Source: Neoconidiobolus thromboides FSU 785 (Eukaryota > Entomophthoromycota > Entomophthoromycetes > Entomophthorales > Neoconidiobolaceae). From it: a stretch of 64,000 bases of DNA. The notes under the pieces were generated by a model. The model was not told where the DNA came from. It made no database searches and saw nothing but the letters and a program-made list of their open reading frames with translations. The stretch is from the NCBI GenBank assembly GCA_025603075.1, contig MU626344.1, positions 1 to 64,000 of the forward strand, written 5' to 3'. Of the stretch, positions 26,631 through 38,900 are shown piece by piece. Position 1 is the first letter of the stretch. Every line of letters begins with the position of its first letter. The position numbers and the translations under genes were made by a program.

Positions 26631-27905
26631 TTATTTATTTGAATTATTAGAAGTAGATAAAAGCAAAGGGGAAGTTTCATCTATTGAATTATTATCTTCT
26701 AAATTATCTTTTTTTTTAAATATAATGTCTAATTGTTTAGCAAAAGATAAATTTATACTAGTATTTGTACTATTATAAGGAGGAGTGGTATCGCCTGCAG
26801 TTAAAATGACAAATTCATTATCACTATCATTATCGGTATTAATTATAGTATTGTTATCTAAAGATAAACCAGTTTGTTCTTTTGTTTTTGGACGAAAAGA
26901 CAATAAAGCTACCCCAAAACATAAAATTAAAGTACCAAATAAAACTAATAAAAAATTAGATATTGGTAATAAAGACCATTGATTATAATAAATTAACCCA
27001 TTAAATAAACAAGAAATATTATACAATATAAAATTAATAGGCATTAATATTAAGATATCACAATATTGCAACCCTCGATTTAAATAATATAATTGTAACA
27101 AAGCTGTAAATATTAGTAAAAATACAATTATCCATGCTAACGGTTGATCAAATTGATTCTGTTTGTTTATGAAAGTCAATACTAATAATTCAATCCCACT
27201 TTTAGCAAATAATATCCCTTGAGTTGATATTAAAATTGAACAAGCTCCATATAATAAACCAATAAGTAATTTATTATTAAATAAACTTAACTTTTTAAAT
27301 GGTAACTGTAAACTTAAATCATTATTATTATTACTAATATACTTCTTCAACTTATATTCATTGAAATGATTGAATATCAATAATCCAATAATTAATGCTT
27401 CCTGTAAACTGAAATAAACAATAAATGGTATTCTTTGATATAATATCATTAATTCTTCTAAACTACGTTCATGCTCAGGTATAATACCAAATAATCCTAT
27501 AATGATAGCCCCTATTAATATAATAAATGTGCCTAATAGAGTAATCCAAGATACTGGGTCACCTAATATAACAATAGCACAAAAAGTATTACAAATTAAA
27601 CCAAAAGCACCAATGGGAGCTAACAAAGTAACTGGTAAAGACCCAATAGAAAATATAGACCCTGTTAAACTACTTAATAAATATAATAAAAACCCAATTT
27701 TCCATAGATGTAAATTGAGAAATGTGAAAAGTTTAGATTTGAAAGTTACTGGATGGACAGTAACATGATTATTTAATTTAATTTGTTGTTTCACTAACTC
27801 TTGATTTAAAAAACTTTTTTTTTGTAATGTAAGACCTAAACTTGCTAATAAGGTAGCTACTAAGGTTACCGTTATACCCACTATTACTTCAACTAAAGAA
27901 CCCAT
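26631..27905 (-). CDS. NIPA-type magnesium transporter (DUF803)
   Basis: Member of the NIPA/DUF803 family within the drug/metabolite transporter superfamily; human NIPA1-4 move Mg2+. Intronless, 424 residues, about nine membrane segments. Family features are the opening LVATLLASLGLTLQKKS, the paired SLPVTLLAPIGAFGLICNTF, a LGDPVSW turn and the ISTQGILFAKSG segment. The C-terminal 80 residues are hydrophilic and rich in Asn, Asp, Ser and Thr, probably cytosolic. The first ATG is directly before the first membrane helix. Magnesium as substrate is inferred from the family. Confidence 0.88.
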   Translation of the reverse strand: MGSLVEVIVGITVTLVATLLASLGLTLQKKSFLNQELVKQQIKLNNHVTVHPVTFKSKLFTFLNLHLWKIGFLLYLLSSLTGSIFSIGSLPVTLLAPIGAFGLICNTFCAIVILGDPVSWITLLGTFIILIGAIIIGLFGIIPEHERSLEELMILYQRIPFIVYFSLQEALIIGLLIFNHFNEYKLKKYISNNNNDLSLQLPFKKLSLFNNKLLIGLLYGACSILISTQGILFAKSGIELLVLTFINKQNQFDQPLAWIIVFLLIFTALLQLYYLNRGLQYCDILILMPINFILYNISCLFNGLIYYNQWSLLPISNFLLVLFGTLILCFGVALLSFRPKTKEQTGLSLDNNTIINTDNDSDNEFVILTAGDTTPPYNSTNTSINLSFAKQLDIIFKKKDNLEDNNSIDETSPLLLSTSNNSNK

Positions 27906-29694
27906 GACTTCCTATGAATTGTGGCGTTTTGAAGTTTATAAAAAGATTAAGGGAAGATATAGGGAGAGTTGGTTATTAAAATCTAATTAAAATGGCAAGT
28001 ATTGAATTTTTATCAGCTTGAATCAAAGCTGGAAAGTTTATAGAAATAAAAAAAGTATACAAAATTAAAATATAATAATGAAAAAAATATATAAATAAAC
28101 AAGGCTAACTTTTTCTAATTTCAATTAATTTCTCCTCCTCATTTTTTTAACTGATCAGTCCATTTTTATTTTCATTATTAGTGTTACAGTTAATACAATT
28201 CTTTTGTAAAAACTTTAGTTGATCATTTATTAATAAATTCTATGCTAAAATTTAGTCAAAATTTAAACATTAGGCTTTAAACGAATTAATTAAGCAGTTA
28301 ACTTTACTGTAAAAATCAACACAAATTATTTCGTAAAAGAACTGGAATGATCATACTTATAGTCCTTCTTTATTGGCTTAAATCAATTCCCTTTTTCATT
28401 GCTAATTTGTAATTCTTATCATTTTTTCCGCTTAAACTTTAACTTTTATTATGCTTTCCCTTCCTTGGCTTACTCATTTTATTCTAGAAAATATTAAAAT
28501 GATTAGTTAGATTAATAAAATTATAATTTTGTTAAAAATAATTCAAGTTAAAGTTGGTACTGAGTTAATTATTAAAGATAAAAAGTTGGAACACTAATGC
28601 TTATTTTATATAAGAGTTAATAAATTAATATTATTACTTTAAAATAAAAAAATTATTTTCATTTATACATTAAAGATTATTAAAATTCAAATTCGTAGTA
28701 AACATTCTAAAAAAAGTCAAAATAATAAAATATTAATAAACTCTGCCATTTTTGCTTGATTTTAATTCCAAGTTTGATAGTTTAATTAGTGCCAAAATAA
28801 TTAAAAATAAAATAAAATAAAACGTAAACAGCTTGATTTTAAATAACAATTCCTTTTTTAATTTGATAATCTTGCAATTAACTTGAGAATCTAAATAAGA
28901 AAGCCAAAACCAAACTAATAAAATGCGATTTCCATCATTAAAAATGTTATATGAAATTATCACCTGTCAGCCAAATTAATAATAAAATACATTTGAACTG
29001 ATATTTACTTTTTTAACAATAATTCTGAATCATTTAAATATTTAAATGACCTTAATATTATATAATAAAATAAAAGGTACATGAGGTTTGAGTAGAAGAT
29101 TTGAAAATTTAAATGAAAGAGGATTTCATTTTAAATATTTAATAAAAGAATAAGCTAGTAATTAAATTAAAAGTATAAATGCAAAGGTTTTATTACCTAT
29201 TTTTTAAAAGAGACATTATAAAAAAACTATAATAATATAAATAAATCAGCTTATGATTAATAAAGTTAATAAAGTTAGTAAAGAATTTGGAAAATTAAAA
29301 AAAGTAAAAAGCTTTGTTATATCAAACCCTAATTTTATATGCTGCTATAAAATATTGTTTTATTAGCTTTATAATTGATTATATTGTAATGATTACTTAT
29401 ATTAATTAAAAGAGTAATTGTATTTCTATGATTAAATTAACTATAATTTGTATAATAAATTTAATGACTTTGATAATTTTGATAAAATTTAATACTTTTT
29501 TAATTTGTATAATTAATTCAACATTTTTATACTAAATAATTTAAAATATAAGATTGGGAAATTGTATTATTAATCAACTAAAATGACATTTTATATTAAT
29601 ATACTATTGATTTTTAACTAGTTGAAACTATTATAAGTTCTGAAAGATAAAGAATATAAGAATGATGAATTTTTATTATAGTTATTAAATATAA

Positions 29695-29801
29695 ATATTG
29701 GGGATGTATTTTTGTATTTAAGAATTTTACTAACAATTTTTCCGTTCAGATAGTGCTTAAAAGATGGAAAAAGTAATGAAGCTAAAAAAAACATCCCCAT
29801 T
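29695..29801 (+). mobile_element. MITE-like element
   Basis: Plus-oriented, complete. Left end TGGGGATGTATTTTTGTATT, core TTTTTCCGTTCAGATAGTGC, right end AAAAAAACATCCCCA. Terminal repeats match almost perfectly. Confidence 0.88.
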
Positions 29802-29945
29802 AATAATAATCTCAAGTTAAAAAAATTAAAAATTAATTTATATTTAAACTTTTATAAACTGAATTTTCAACTTTAAAATTTTAAACATCCAAAAAAAGTA
29901 ATCACTTAAAGATAAACTGTTTTAGATGTAAAATATACAACTTAA

Positions 29946-30048
29946 ATGGAGATGTATTTTGGTATTTAAGGGTCTTACTAATAACCTTTTCACTAAAATA
30001 ATACTTAAAAGATGGAAAAAGTAATGAGCCCAAAAAAAACATCCCCAA
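29946..30048 (+). mobile_element. MITE-like element
   Basis: Plus-oriented, about 145 bp downstream of the previous copy. Left end ATGGAGATGTATTTTGG, right end CAAAAAAAACATCCCCAAA. The core is mutated (CCTTTTCACTAAAATAATAC). Confidence 0.85.
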
Positions 30049-30284
30049 ATATTGTTTATATATTTGACTAAATACTAAATATTAATGCTTAGCTAATAAT
30101 ATATTTAATTTAATATATTTGAATAACTATATTACATAATGATGTTTTTGTTTTAAAAGTTCTACTGTGATTTATTGTTATATTTTATACTATTAAAAAA
30201 TAAGCAGTAAAAAAAACATTTTTATACCTAATTTAGTTTAAAAGCTTAGTGATTTCTATTTAATTAGATTTTAGCAAAAACTGT

Positions 30285-30312
30285 GAATTGAGCACTGTGA
30301 ATTGAGCACTGT
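30285..30312. repeat. Short tandem repeat
   Basis: GTGAATTGAGCACT occurs twice in tandem, followed by a further GTG. It lies in A/T-rich DNA with no gene. Confidence 0.6.
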
Positions 30313-30363
30313 GCTACAAAAAATTACTTTTTGCTTAATTTTAAAACAACTCCTTTCCTCCAT

Positions 30364-30432
30364 GTTGGGACGTTTTTCAATATTTGAAGATTTTACCAAA
30401 ATTATGCTACATAGAAAGTAAAAAAATTAAAA
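30364..30432 (+). mobile_element. MITE-like element, degenerate and internally deleted
   Basis: TTGGGACGTTTTTCAATATT and GAAGATTTTACCAA match the left half of the family. The core CCACTCAAATAG is missing and the right end is not recognisable. Confidence 0.4.
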
Positions 30433-30882
30433 TGGAAAATTTTATCTTTGATTTTAACCAAGCTTTTAAACTTATTCGCATATGTATAAATATATACATT
30501 TTAAAAAGCTATTGTTAGTTAAAAAGATTTTGAAGTAAAAATATAACTTTTTATTGTTTTATAAAGAAAATTGATAAAGAATCTAAAAAACAAGTAAACT
30601 CTAAGAACTTAAAATTAGTCAAAGTGATATTAGCTTCAACAATGCTTATAACCAAAATTAAGCAAAATCTAAGAGTAGACTGTAAAACTAATTTACAAAT
30701 TAAACATAATAGAGTTGATTTTTGTTACAAAGAATAAAAAGTATGTAAATCAATAATTGTGTAAGGTTTATATGTTTTTTAGAAAATTGCTAATAATTAT
30801 ATAATGTTATTTCTATTTATTTAATTTCAACTATAATTACTATTAAAACAATTATGTTAGCTTTACCAATTTTCAAAGTACT

Positions 30883-30986
30883 ATATGAGTGTATTTTTTT
30901 AGTTTCATCACTTTTTCTATCTTTTGAGCACTGTTTAAGTGGAAAGCTTGTTAGTAAAATTCAAACGAAAAAATGCATCCCCATAT
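30883..30986 (-). mobile_element. MITE-like element
   Basis: Minus-oriented. It begins ATATGAGTGTATTTTTTTAG, has the core TTGAGCACTGTTTAAGTGGA, and ends AATGCATCCCCATATA. TA adjoins both ends. Confidence 0.82.
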
Positions 30987-31174
30987 ATCTGTATTGTAAG
31001 AATCCTGTAGTGCAAATAAATTTAAAAAAATTGATTTGAATGAAAGCTATAGCACTAGTTTGAGTGAGTAAAAGACGCTCTTGTAAATACTATCAATTTA
31101 TTATATTATTATTGATAAAAACTTAAGAATGTGCCCTTTTATCTTTTCCACTATATAATTATTAGTAGTTTAAC

Positions 31175-31244
31175 ATGGGGATGTTTTCGGATCGATAGGG
31201 CTTAAGTACAGAAAAATTAACAAAACCAAAAAAGATACTCGCAT
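31175..31244 (+). mobile_element. MITE-like element, short internally deleted form
   Basis: Only about 70 bp. The left end ATGGGGATGTTTTCGG and the right end CAAAACCAAAAAAGATACTC are both present. The central TTTTACTAACAATTTTTCCA section is lost. GGGCTTAAGTACAGAAAAAT marks the remaining core. Confidence 0.65.
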
Positions 31245-31254
31245 TTGGTTTATT

Positions 31255-31473
31255 TTGTCTCTCATTAACGCCTTTAATATCTACATTTCAAAAGAACTTT
31301 GTATTGATGCTACATTTAACACTGGCAGTTTCAAACTCAAGGTTGATCCAAAAAGTACAGATAAAGCTTATGTTATCTTAGTTTTAATTCTTGTTGATAA
31401 ATTTATATATAAAAATATAACTATTCTACTAAATGCTCAGTTCAATAATAAGAATTCACTCTGTTCTGAATAA
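31255..31473 (+). pseudogene. Possible relic open frame next to a MITE
   Basis: A 72-residue open frame containing LCIDATFNTGSFKLKV. This faintly recalls the DxTFxxN motif at the catalytic start of MULE-type transposases, but the rest of such a domain is absent. It begins about 10 bp after the short element at 31175-31244. I regard the resemblance as weak. Confidence 0.2.
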
Positions 31474-31738
31474 CGTATTATCTTGAACTACAATTTAATA
31501 TTAATAGATTAGCATATCCACTAAAGGCCGAGACTTTTAAAAAAAATAGTTATCAATGGTTATAAACTAGCGTAAAGTAGTATAATATATACGTATTGGA
31601 AAATATTTACCAATATATCATATTGATATTACTGCATTATTAGGCTATGAATTTATTATGTTATTATTATATACTTTGATGGATTTATAGCATTAGATTA
31701 AGTGATAATCTTTTTATGCTATAGCTAATGAAGTGATA

Positions 31739-31829
31739 TGAGAATATCTTTTTTGATTTCATTTAATTGATAGTTCTCATTGAGTAAAAGATTAGAAATA
31801 ATAGATAGATATTAAAATAAAAAGACATA
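31739..31829 (-). mobile_element. Possible highly degenerate MITE copy
   Basis: GAGAATATCTTTTTTGATTT, CATTGAGTAAAAGATTAG and AAAAAGACAT follow the minus-strand family order, with small deletions. This is the weakest copy listed. Confidence 0.35.
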
Positions 31830-32719
31830 TCAGCAAATGCTCAAAAATACAATATTGACTTTTATATCTTTCATTTAGTTAGTCAACTTATTGAAGCTAG
31901 TTAGCAGAGCATATGCATAATACTACAACTTCTTTAAATTTGAAGCCCTAATATATATATATTTAATAAAAATAATATAAAATTAAATGAATAAAAAAAA
32001 TTGAAATAAATAAAAAATCATGTTATAACTTTTATGCTTGAATTTTCAAATGAGTCAAATCAAGTAAAAATGTTAAACAGAATTAAAGAATCTTAATTTA
32101 GGAATAAAGTTAATTTGTGGTAAAATAAGCAGATAGACAAATCAAGTGAATAATCAGGTGAGAAGTCGTTTGACAAAAATAATGGCAAACCTGGTAAATT
32201 TTGAATCTGTTTTTTAAACTTAGATTTACTATTTTTAAGGGTTTTCTAATCGTTAAGGGTCTTTTAGAATAAGATTGAATATTCATACTACCACCTATCT
32301 GTATATTTTATTTTAATATTTTTCAATTTTCAATTTGGTTTTTGTTATGATTTTAAATATTAACTCAATATAAAGTTTATTCAGAATTCTCTTATCTATT
32401 TAATTATAATTCAAGTTTGTACTATCTTAGCTAATAAGTACTATGTTCTAATTTTGCTGCAGTGCAATATTCTGTAGTTAAGAATAAATAGGTTTTTCAG
32501 TCACATTTTAAAAAACAGATTGAATGTTTTAATAATTAATTTCCTGGTCACATTTTATCATTTCTTATCCACTTTGACATGCTATCTCTATTTATAGTTA
32601 ATCTAAGGCACTCTACATATTAATTCAAATAGAAATAGGCAATTTATACTTTGCTTCTAAACTAGCTTGAATTTAGTATAAAATGACTGTGAAGGGACGC
32701 TGAATAAAAAACAAAAAAA

Positions 32720-34333
32720 ATGAGTGAAAAAGTAGGTGCTGAACTTTCATTAACTGAAAGAGAATTAGAATTATTAGAGCAAGAACGTATTATCAATGCC
32801 GAGTTAGATGCCAAACTCCAAGCTAACCACGATAAATTTCCAAAAGCTGTCTATTTTATTGTACCAAATGAATTGTGTGAACGTTTCTGTTATTATGGTA
32901 TTAAAAACTTATTAAACAAATATTTACAAAATGTTTACGGTTATACTCCTTCTTACGCTAAAGCTCAAGCCTCTTTATTTAATGCTTTGGTATATATTTT
33001 CCCTCTTGTTGGTGCTGCTATGTCTGATTCTTTCTTAGGAAAATATCATACTATTGTTTATATGTCTTTCCTTTATTTAGCAGGAAATGTCTTAATGTCT
33101 GTTTTGTCAATTAATAATCTTATTGCTAAGCATGGTGAATTACCATATTGGTCCTATATTGTACCTGCTATATTCATTGCTATTGGTTCAGGTGGTATCA
33201 AACCATGTGTATCTTCTCACGGTGGTGATCAATTTTTACCAACTCAAACAGTTTTACTTGATAAATTCTTTGGTCTTTTCTACGTTGCTATTAATGTTGG
33301 TGCTTTAGTTGCTCAATATCTTACACCTTACTTAAAAGAATATGTTAAATGCTTTGGTGCAGAATGTTATTTCCTTGCTTTTGGTATCCCAACCATTGCT
33401 TTCGCTGTCGCCTTAGCATTATTTATTTTTGGTTTCCGTTATTATCGTATTGTTCCACCAACAGGTAGATTCATGCCTTGGGTTGCCCTCAAAACTGCAG
33501 TAACTGCAGGAAGACGTTATTACGCTGCATCTGCTGAAGAAAGAAGAAGTAAAGGTCATTGGTTAAATTTCTCAGCCGACCTTTATGGTGCTGAAATGGT
33601 CGAAGAAACTAGATTATTCGGAAAAGTATCTGCTATGATCTTACCTATCTCCTTTTTCTGGTTATTATATGATCAAAATACTACTGAATGGCAAAACAAT
33701 TACGACATGATGAACCAAAAATTCTTATGGTTTATTCCATTGCCAACTGAAGCTTCTTCAAACATTAACTCTATCTTAATTATTGTTTTCGTCCCATTGT
33801 TGTCCTACTATGTTTATCCATTCTTAGAAAAAAGAGGAATTAGAATGCCACTTTTAACTCGTATGGTCTGGGGTTGGTTTGTTATGATCCTTACTTTTAT
33901 ATTATCCACTTGTCTCCAATATTATGTCGAAGCTAATTCTGGATCTCAAATTCTGGATGGAAATAAAGTTGTATCATGCGACCAATGTACTAATGGTACT
34001 ATTCAACTTCCTCAATATATCCTTTTATCATTAGGTGAGGCTATGGTATCTCCAATTGGCCTTCAATTTGCTTATACCCAAGTAGGTAGACAGATGAAGT
34101 CTTCTTCCTCTTCTATTTTCTTACTTACTTCAGCTATTGGTAATTATTGTGTACTTGGATTAGAAATTGGTATGGAAAATCTCGCAGGTACTACTAAAAT
34201 GTGGGTGTACATTGCCGTTTCTACTTTCTTCTTTATCATTTTTGTTCTCATGGCTAAATTCTGGTACATATCAAAAGAAGAAGAAGAAGCTGCTAAAGAA
34301 GCTTCACAAGAAACCCAAGATTTGAAGAACTAA
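32720..34333 (+). CDS. PTR2: Proton-coupled oligopeptide transporter (PTR2/POT), second full copy
   Basis: Di/tripeptide-proton symporter of the plasma membrane. Intronless, 537 residues, exactly the length of the copy at 12768-14381. It keeps ELCERFCYYG, GAAMSDSFLGKYHT, GSGGIKPCVSSHGGDQF and LFYVAINVG. Differences from the other copy are scattered and mostly conservative, concentrated in the first external loop and both termini. Codons are richer in C at third positions (GTC, TTC, TCC) than in most genes here, which would fit high expression. It is in the opposite orientation to the other two family members. The first ATG follows an A-rich leader, common in highly expressed fungal genes. Confidence 0.95.
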   Translation: MSEKVGAELSLTERELELLEQERIINAELDAKLQANHDKFPKAVYFIVPNELCERFCYYGIKNLLNKYLQNVYGYTPSYAKAQASLFNALVYIFPLVGAAMSDSFLGKYHTIVYMSFLYLAGNVLMSVLSINNLIAKHGELPYWSYIVPAIFIAIGSGGIKPCVSSHGGDQFLPTQTVLLDKFFGLFYVAINVGALVAQYLTPYLKEYVKCFGAECYFLAFGIPTIAFAVALALFIFGFRYYRIVPPTGRFMPWVALKTAVTAGRRYYAASAEERRSKGHWLNFSADLYGAEMVEETRLFGKVSAMILPISFFWLLYDQNTTEWQNNYDMMNQKFLWFIPLPTEASSNINSILIIVFVPLLSYYVYPFLEKRGIRMPLLTRMVWGWFVMILTFILSTCLQYYVEANSGSQILDGNKVVSCDQCTNGTIQLPQYILLSLGEAMVSPIGLQFAYTQVGRQMKSSSSSIFLLTSAIGNYCVLGLEIGMENLAGTTKMWVYIAVSTFFFIIFVLMAKFWYISKEEEEAAKEASQETQDLKN

Positions 34334-34787
34334 TTAATACTAAGTTAAGATATTTAATTTCCTAACCCTTTTTTAATATCAATGATATTTCTTTTTAATA
34401 AAAATTTTATTTTTCTAATTTTATAAGTTAAGATATTTAAAATCTTTAATATTTTGTAAACAAAATAAATATTATTAACTATTATTTTTATTGACAATAT
34501 CGTCTTATTCTAAAAATATATTTAGGAAACTCAAAGTAGTGGATCTTAATCTTAGGTAGAAAGTTAGATATTAAAGATAACAACTCTATAGATGAAAATC
34601 CCAACAACAGGGAAACAGATTCAAACTTTTTTGACTTCTTTTAGAGTAAATGCTCATGTTACTAAAATAAATTCTTGCTAATCAAGCTTTGATTTGAAGA
34701 ATAAAACGTTAAAACAAGCTACCGAAAAACTTTGCAATAAATGCCAGAATATAGGGTGAATCTTTTATGCTATTGTAGAAACAAACT

Positions 34788-34822
34788 AAGTGATAATACA
34801 AGTGATAATACAAGTGATAAAA
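34788..34822. repeat. 12-bp tandem repeat, about 3 copies
   Basis: AAGTGATAATAC is repeated twice perfectly, and a third unit reads AAGTGATAAAAT. Confidence 0.7.
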
Positions 34823-35242
34823 TCTATATTTGGCTATCCATTTATAAATAATATTTTTGTAACACTTTCAAATTGAAGTAAAATCTATTCAGATACAAAG
34901 TATTGCTCTTGAAATATAAAAATACAAAAACTAAATCTTATATAAAAATGTAGAATAGTTTCGATTTAAAATAGAGGAGTAATATGTTCAAGATATAATC
35001 CTTCATATAAAGAGGTAACAATGACATATACAAAGTAATGGAGCTGCCTATTTATGAAAAATTATTGAGAATATGAATATGAGTATGAATAGGAATTTTG
35101 AAAAGTCTATTCTTAGAAAAGTATGAAAATACAATGCTTTACTTTAGTTATTGTATGCTCTTAATACATATAAATGATATGAACAAAATAATCCATAAAA
35201 TATATTGATCAATTACAAGCTTTATTTTATAACATCACAAAA

Positions 35243-35346
35243 TGGGGGTGTTTTTTTTGGCTTCATTATTTTTTCCATCTTTTAAGTGCTATTTGAGAGG
35301 AAAAATTATTAGCAAAATTCTTAAACATAGAAATACATCCTCAAAT
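35243..35346 (-). mobile_element. MITE-like element
   Basis: Minus-oriented. Starts TGGGGGTGTTTTTTTTGGCT, has core TTAAGTGCTATTTGAGAGGA and ends AAATACATCCTCA. Well preserved. Confidence 0.85.
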
Positions 35347-35936
35347 ATTAGCTATAATTAAAATAAACAATGATAAAAATTCAAAAATAGTTTATTTAAT
35401 ATTAATATATTTTAATTGTGGTGCTTATATTAGATATGATTTATATCCACTAAGCTGATCCAGGATTTTTTCTTTATATTTGAATTATAATTGGATTCTT
35501 ATGCTTTATATCTTATACTCATAATTAGCTATCAATTTTTGCTTTTTTATAAGAGTATAAATAATAGAAGCTTTTGTATATAAAATTTAAGTATTGTGAT
35601 TTTCATGACTTTTTTTAGTTTAAAGTTGGAGTATAAAATTTATTAATAACAACTAAAATATGATTAATACAAGCGAATAAGCGTAAAGATGGATTAATAA
35701 AAAGGTTGGAACATACATATATTGATGTTTTTGTTGCCGTTGGTACTAAAAGTGTTTAACTTTCAATTAAAAAAAGGCGTTTTTATTTTTAGACGTGAAA
35801 ATGATAGTCACTTTAAAAGACACATAGCATTTCAAATTTTTTCTTGACTTCTATCAAAATCACAAAAAGTATAATAGAAAAAATAATAATCGATTTTAGT
35901 TTCATTCTAATTGTGAAGTTAATTATATATTTTTAT

Positions 35937-38900
35937 TTACTCGTAATACTGATTCTTAACTGAAAGTAATGCATCTTTAAGATTCTTCTCTCTCAATCCT
36001 TTAATTGTACACCAATCGATAAGCTCATTTAACTAAATTAAAGCAAATTAAAAAGATAAGTGTAAAAAGCAATAAACTTACTTCGCTTTCCGTAGAATAA
36101 AACCCCCAGTTAACCCCACCTTCAATTTTTTCGCGATATTTATTTAGATGTTTACCAGTTATTGAATTAAGGGTTTTGTTATTAAAAGTTCTTTCTACAA
36201 CAATTTTGACTTTTTCATTTTCTTCTGTTTTTCCAAATAAATGATTGCTGATTAGATAATATTTATTAAAAAATCGATCTTCTCCAATCGGTAAATACCT
36301 TAATTTACTCTTCTTTTTTCTCATATTGTTATTAAGTGTTTCAATCTTAAAATATGTCAATTAAAAATAAGTATATCAGTTATATAATTTCTTACTCTTT
36401 TTTCTTCTTTGATAAAAGCTGATTTCAGCTTTGATAATTTATTTTCCTCTTTTTGGATATCTAATTTTATCTTTTGTGCTTCCTTCCTTTTGTTTGGAAA
36501 ACTTTTTTTAGAATCATCATCTTTTGAGGAGGAATCGTTATCAGAATCGTACAAATTAGAGTAATTTTTTTCCTTATTCTTTATTATCACTTCTAATGCT
36601 TTAATTTCTTCTTCATGCTGTTTCATGACTTTTTGAAGTTCTATCTTTTCTTTTCTATCACTACTTATTTCATCTATACAACCTTCATGATATTCTCTAA
36701 AGGTTTGTCATTAGCGTTCTATTGTATTAACCATCAAAATCCTTTTACCTAAACTTTGTAGTTCCAATTGCACTTTCAATTAAAAATTTTATTAACTGAA
36801 CTTTATGCTTTAATCCTAGTCCGAAGACATACTCTTTAATTTTGGGCTCCATAATTTTTTTTCTACTTTGAATTAAAACTTCGTCCCCTATTCCATCAGC
36901 TTCTATGCTAGTGAGTGATGACAATGAGGATGTATCTTCATTTTTATCTTTCTTACTTTTCTTATTTTTAATATCATGCTTTTCTTTGGCTTCAATTTCT
37001 TTCAAATGTTTTTTTTTAATTGCTACAATTTCATTGATATATTCTTTTCCAAATGGTAGTGTTTCTTTACAATATAGCTAATAGAGATTTAAAAAATCAA
37101 CTTAGAATAATGAAAACACTTACTTCAAATATTGCTCCTGTTAAAACACAAGCCCATTCATTTGATGCAATTGGGGCTCTAGCATTACGCCAATCACCGA
37201 TATCTTTTAAAGATAATTTATTATTAGGGTCTGTAACATCATTTATACCTTCTGGTATCCATAACTCAATTAGTTCATCGCTTTCAATTAACATACATTC
37301 CAACAATTTACTAATTAATCTCTCATATGGAAATTTATTAGTAGTAGAATTAAAATATCTTGAAATCCCTCTCCCATTTCTTGGCTGAACAATGTCGTCT
37401 TTGGTTACTTCACTTAATCTTTGCTCTATATCTATTAATGGTATTATTGGTATGTCTAATAAATTACTTTTACATTATTAGTTCGCTATCTAATTAATAA
37501 AACTATATCAATTTACTTGAAAGTTGAAATAAATGACCAAATTAAAAATATATCAGCAAAATCAATATCATTAGATATTTTGAAAGATGTGATCAAAGGA
37601 CGAGGATGATTAATAAGTTTGTGATCAATGTCTAAGTCCTCGATAGGGTATCTAACATATACCAGCTTTTCTAAAAAATATAAGTACATTTTACATCATA
37701 ATATTTAAATATAATTTAACTACCTTTTACTTCTTCATTTGTAGTTAAGTCGATGACAACTTTAATATCATCAATTTTAGTCTTATTATTAATAGCATTC
37801 ATATTGTTAAGTAGTTGAGATTTCAATTCATTCTTTTCTTTTTCCTTCTTACAATTTTCAACTTGAGTGTTATAGCCTTCTATTATTTTATTAATTGCTC
37901 GATTTTTTATTTTCCTATCTCCATTATCATTCAATATTATTTGATGCGTCAAAACATAGTTATAAGCTTCATTTATTTTTTCTTCAACATTATACTTATT
38001 AATCAAGTTTTGAATCCCTTCACCATTTTCTATTTCTCTTTTTCCATTTTGATTTAGAATATTCTAAAAGAGTGAATGAATAAATAAACATTTTTAAATG
38101 AATTTACCCTTTCTTCTTTCGCTGTATACGGTATTTCAATAACTATGTTGTTTTGAGTAGGAATTCCAAACTTTTCATATTTCTTAGTATCATAATGTAA
38201 TAAATTGAGAATATTTAATTTTTCTCTGTCATTTATAATTTAGGCTTACTTTTAGCAATTTATGACTGTTACTTTCTTTCGTCTTCTTTAGCCATTTTAA
38301 AACCAATAATTTTAGCCTCATCTTTTTAATATTCCCTAATTCACCATGATGGCTAAAAAATCAGCATAAATGATATTAGTATTGTGTAAATTACATTATT
38401 CTATTTGATCCGACTTCAACTATTGAATTTTCGTTTCCTCCCATTATCCTTATTTTGTAATTAATAATTTCTTCATTTTTTTCCTTTTCTCCTGTTTTTT
38501 CGATAATGTAACCAGGAATAAAACTAAATTTAAAAAGTTAATTTAAAACAAGGATAATAAATAATAATTTTTTCTTACAATGTTTTATCTTTGGGACGAA
38601 AAAGTACCAATTCATTTTTAAAAAAAGTTTTGGCCAATTGTATGGCCACTTTTTCTTGAAGCTGACTTTTTTCTTTTGAATCTTTTATTTTTTCAATAAA
38701 CATATGCTAATAGTAAAATTACAATAATGATTACCTAAATATGTTTTATTGTCAATAAGCTTTAAAATTTCCTGACGCAATTCTAAACCGAGCCTTCTAA
38801 TAACAAGTTCCTCTACGTATTTCTCATTGAGTAAAGCTTCTTCATACTTAAGGTTATCTTTTCCAGTTAATTCACATTCCCAAATATTAGCACTATATAA

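Larger units (their letters stand above)
27906..32719. other. Large gene-poor region with a MITE cluster
   Basis: Nearly 5 kb with no intact gene. It holds elements at 29695-29801, 29946-30048, 30364-30432, 30883-30986, 31175-31244 and 31739-31829. Short open stretches near 30555-30735 and 31255-31473 have amino-acid composition that could be protein but no family match that I can defend. Confidence 0.55.
34334..35936. other. Intergenic region with one MITE and a tandem repeat
   Basis: About 1.6 kb without a visible gene. It contains a short tandem repeat at 34788-34822 and one element at 35243-35346. It also holds the 3' flanks of two convergent genes. Confidence 0.55.

Noticed and set aside
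38707..38734. A 28-nt intron in the ITC1-like gene (GTAATC to ATTAG)
   Set aside because: It breaks the reading frame. Using the later acceptor at 38682-38683 gives a normal 53-nt intron and restores the frame.
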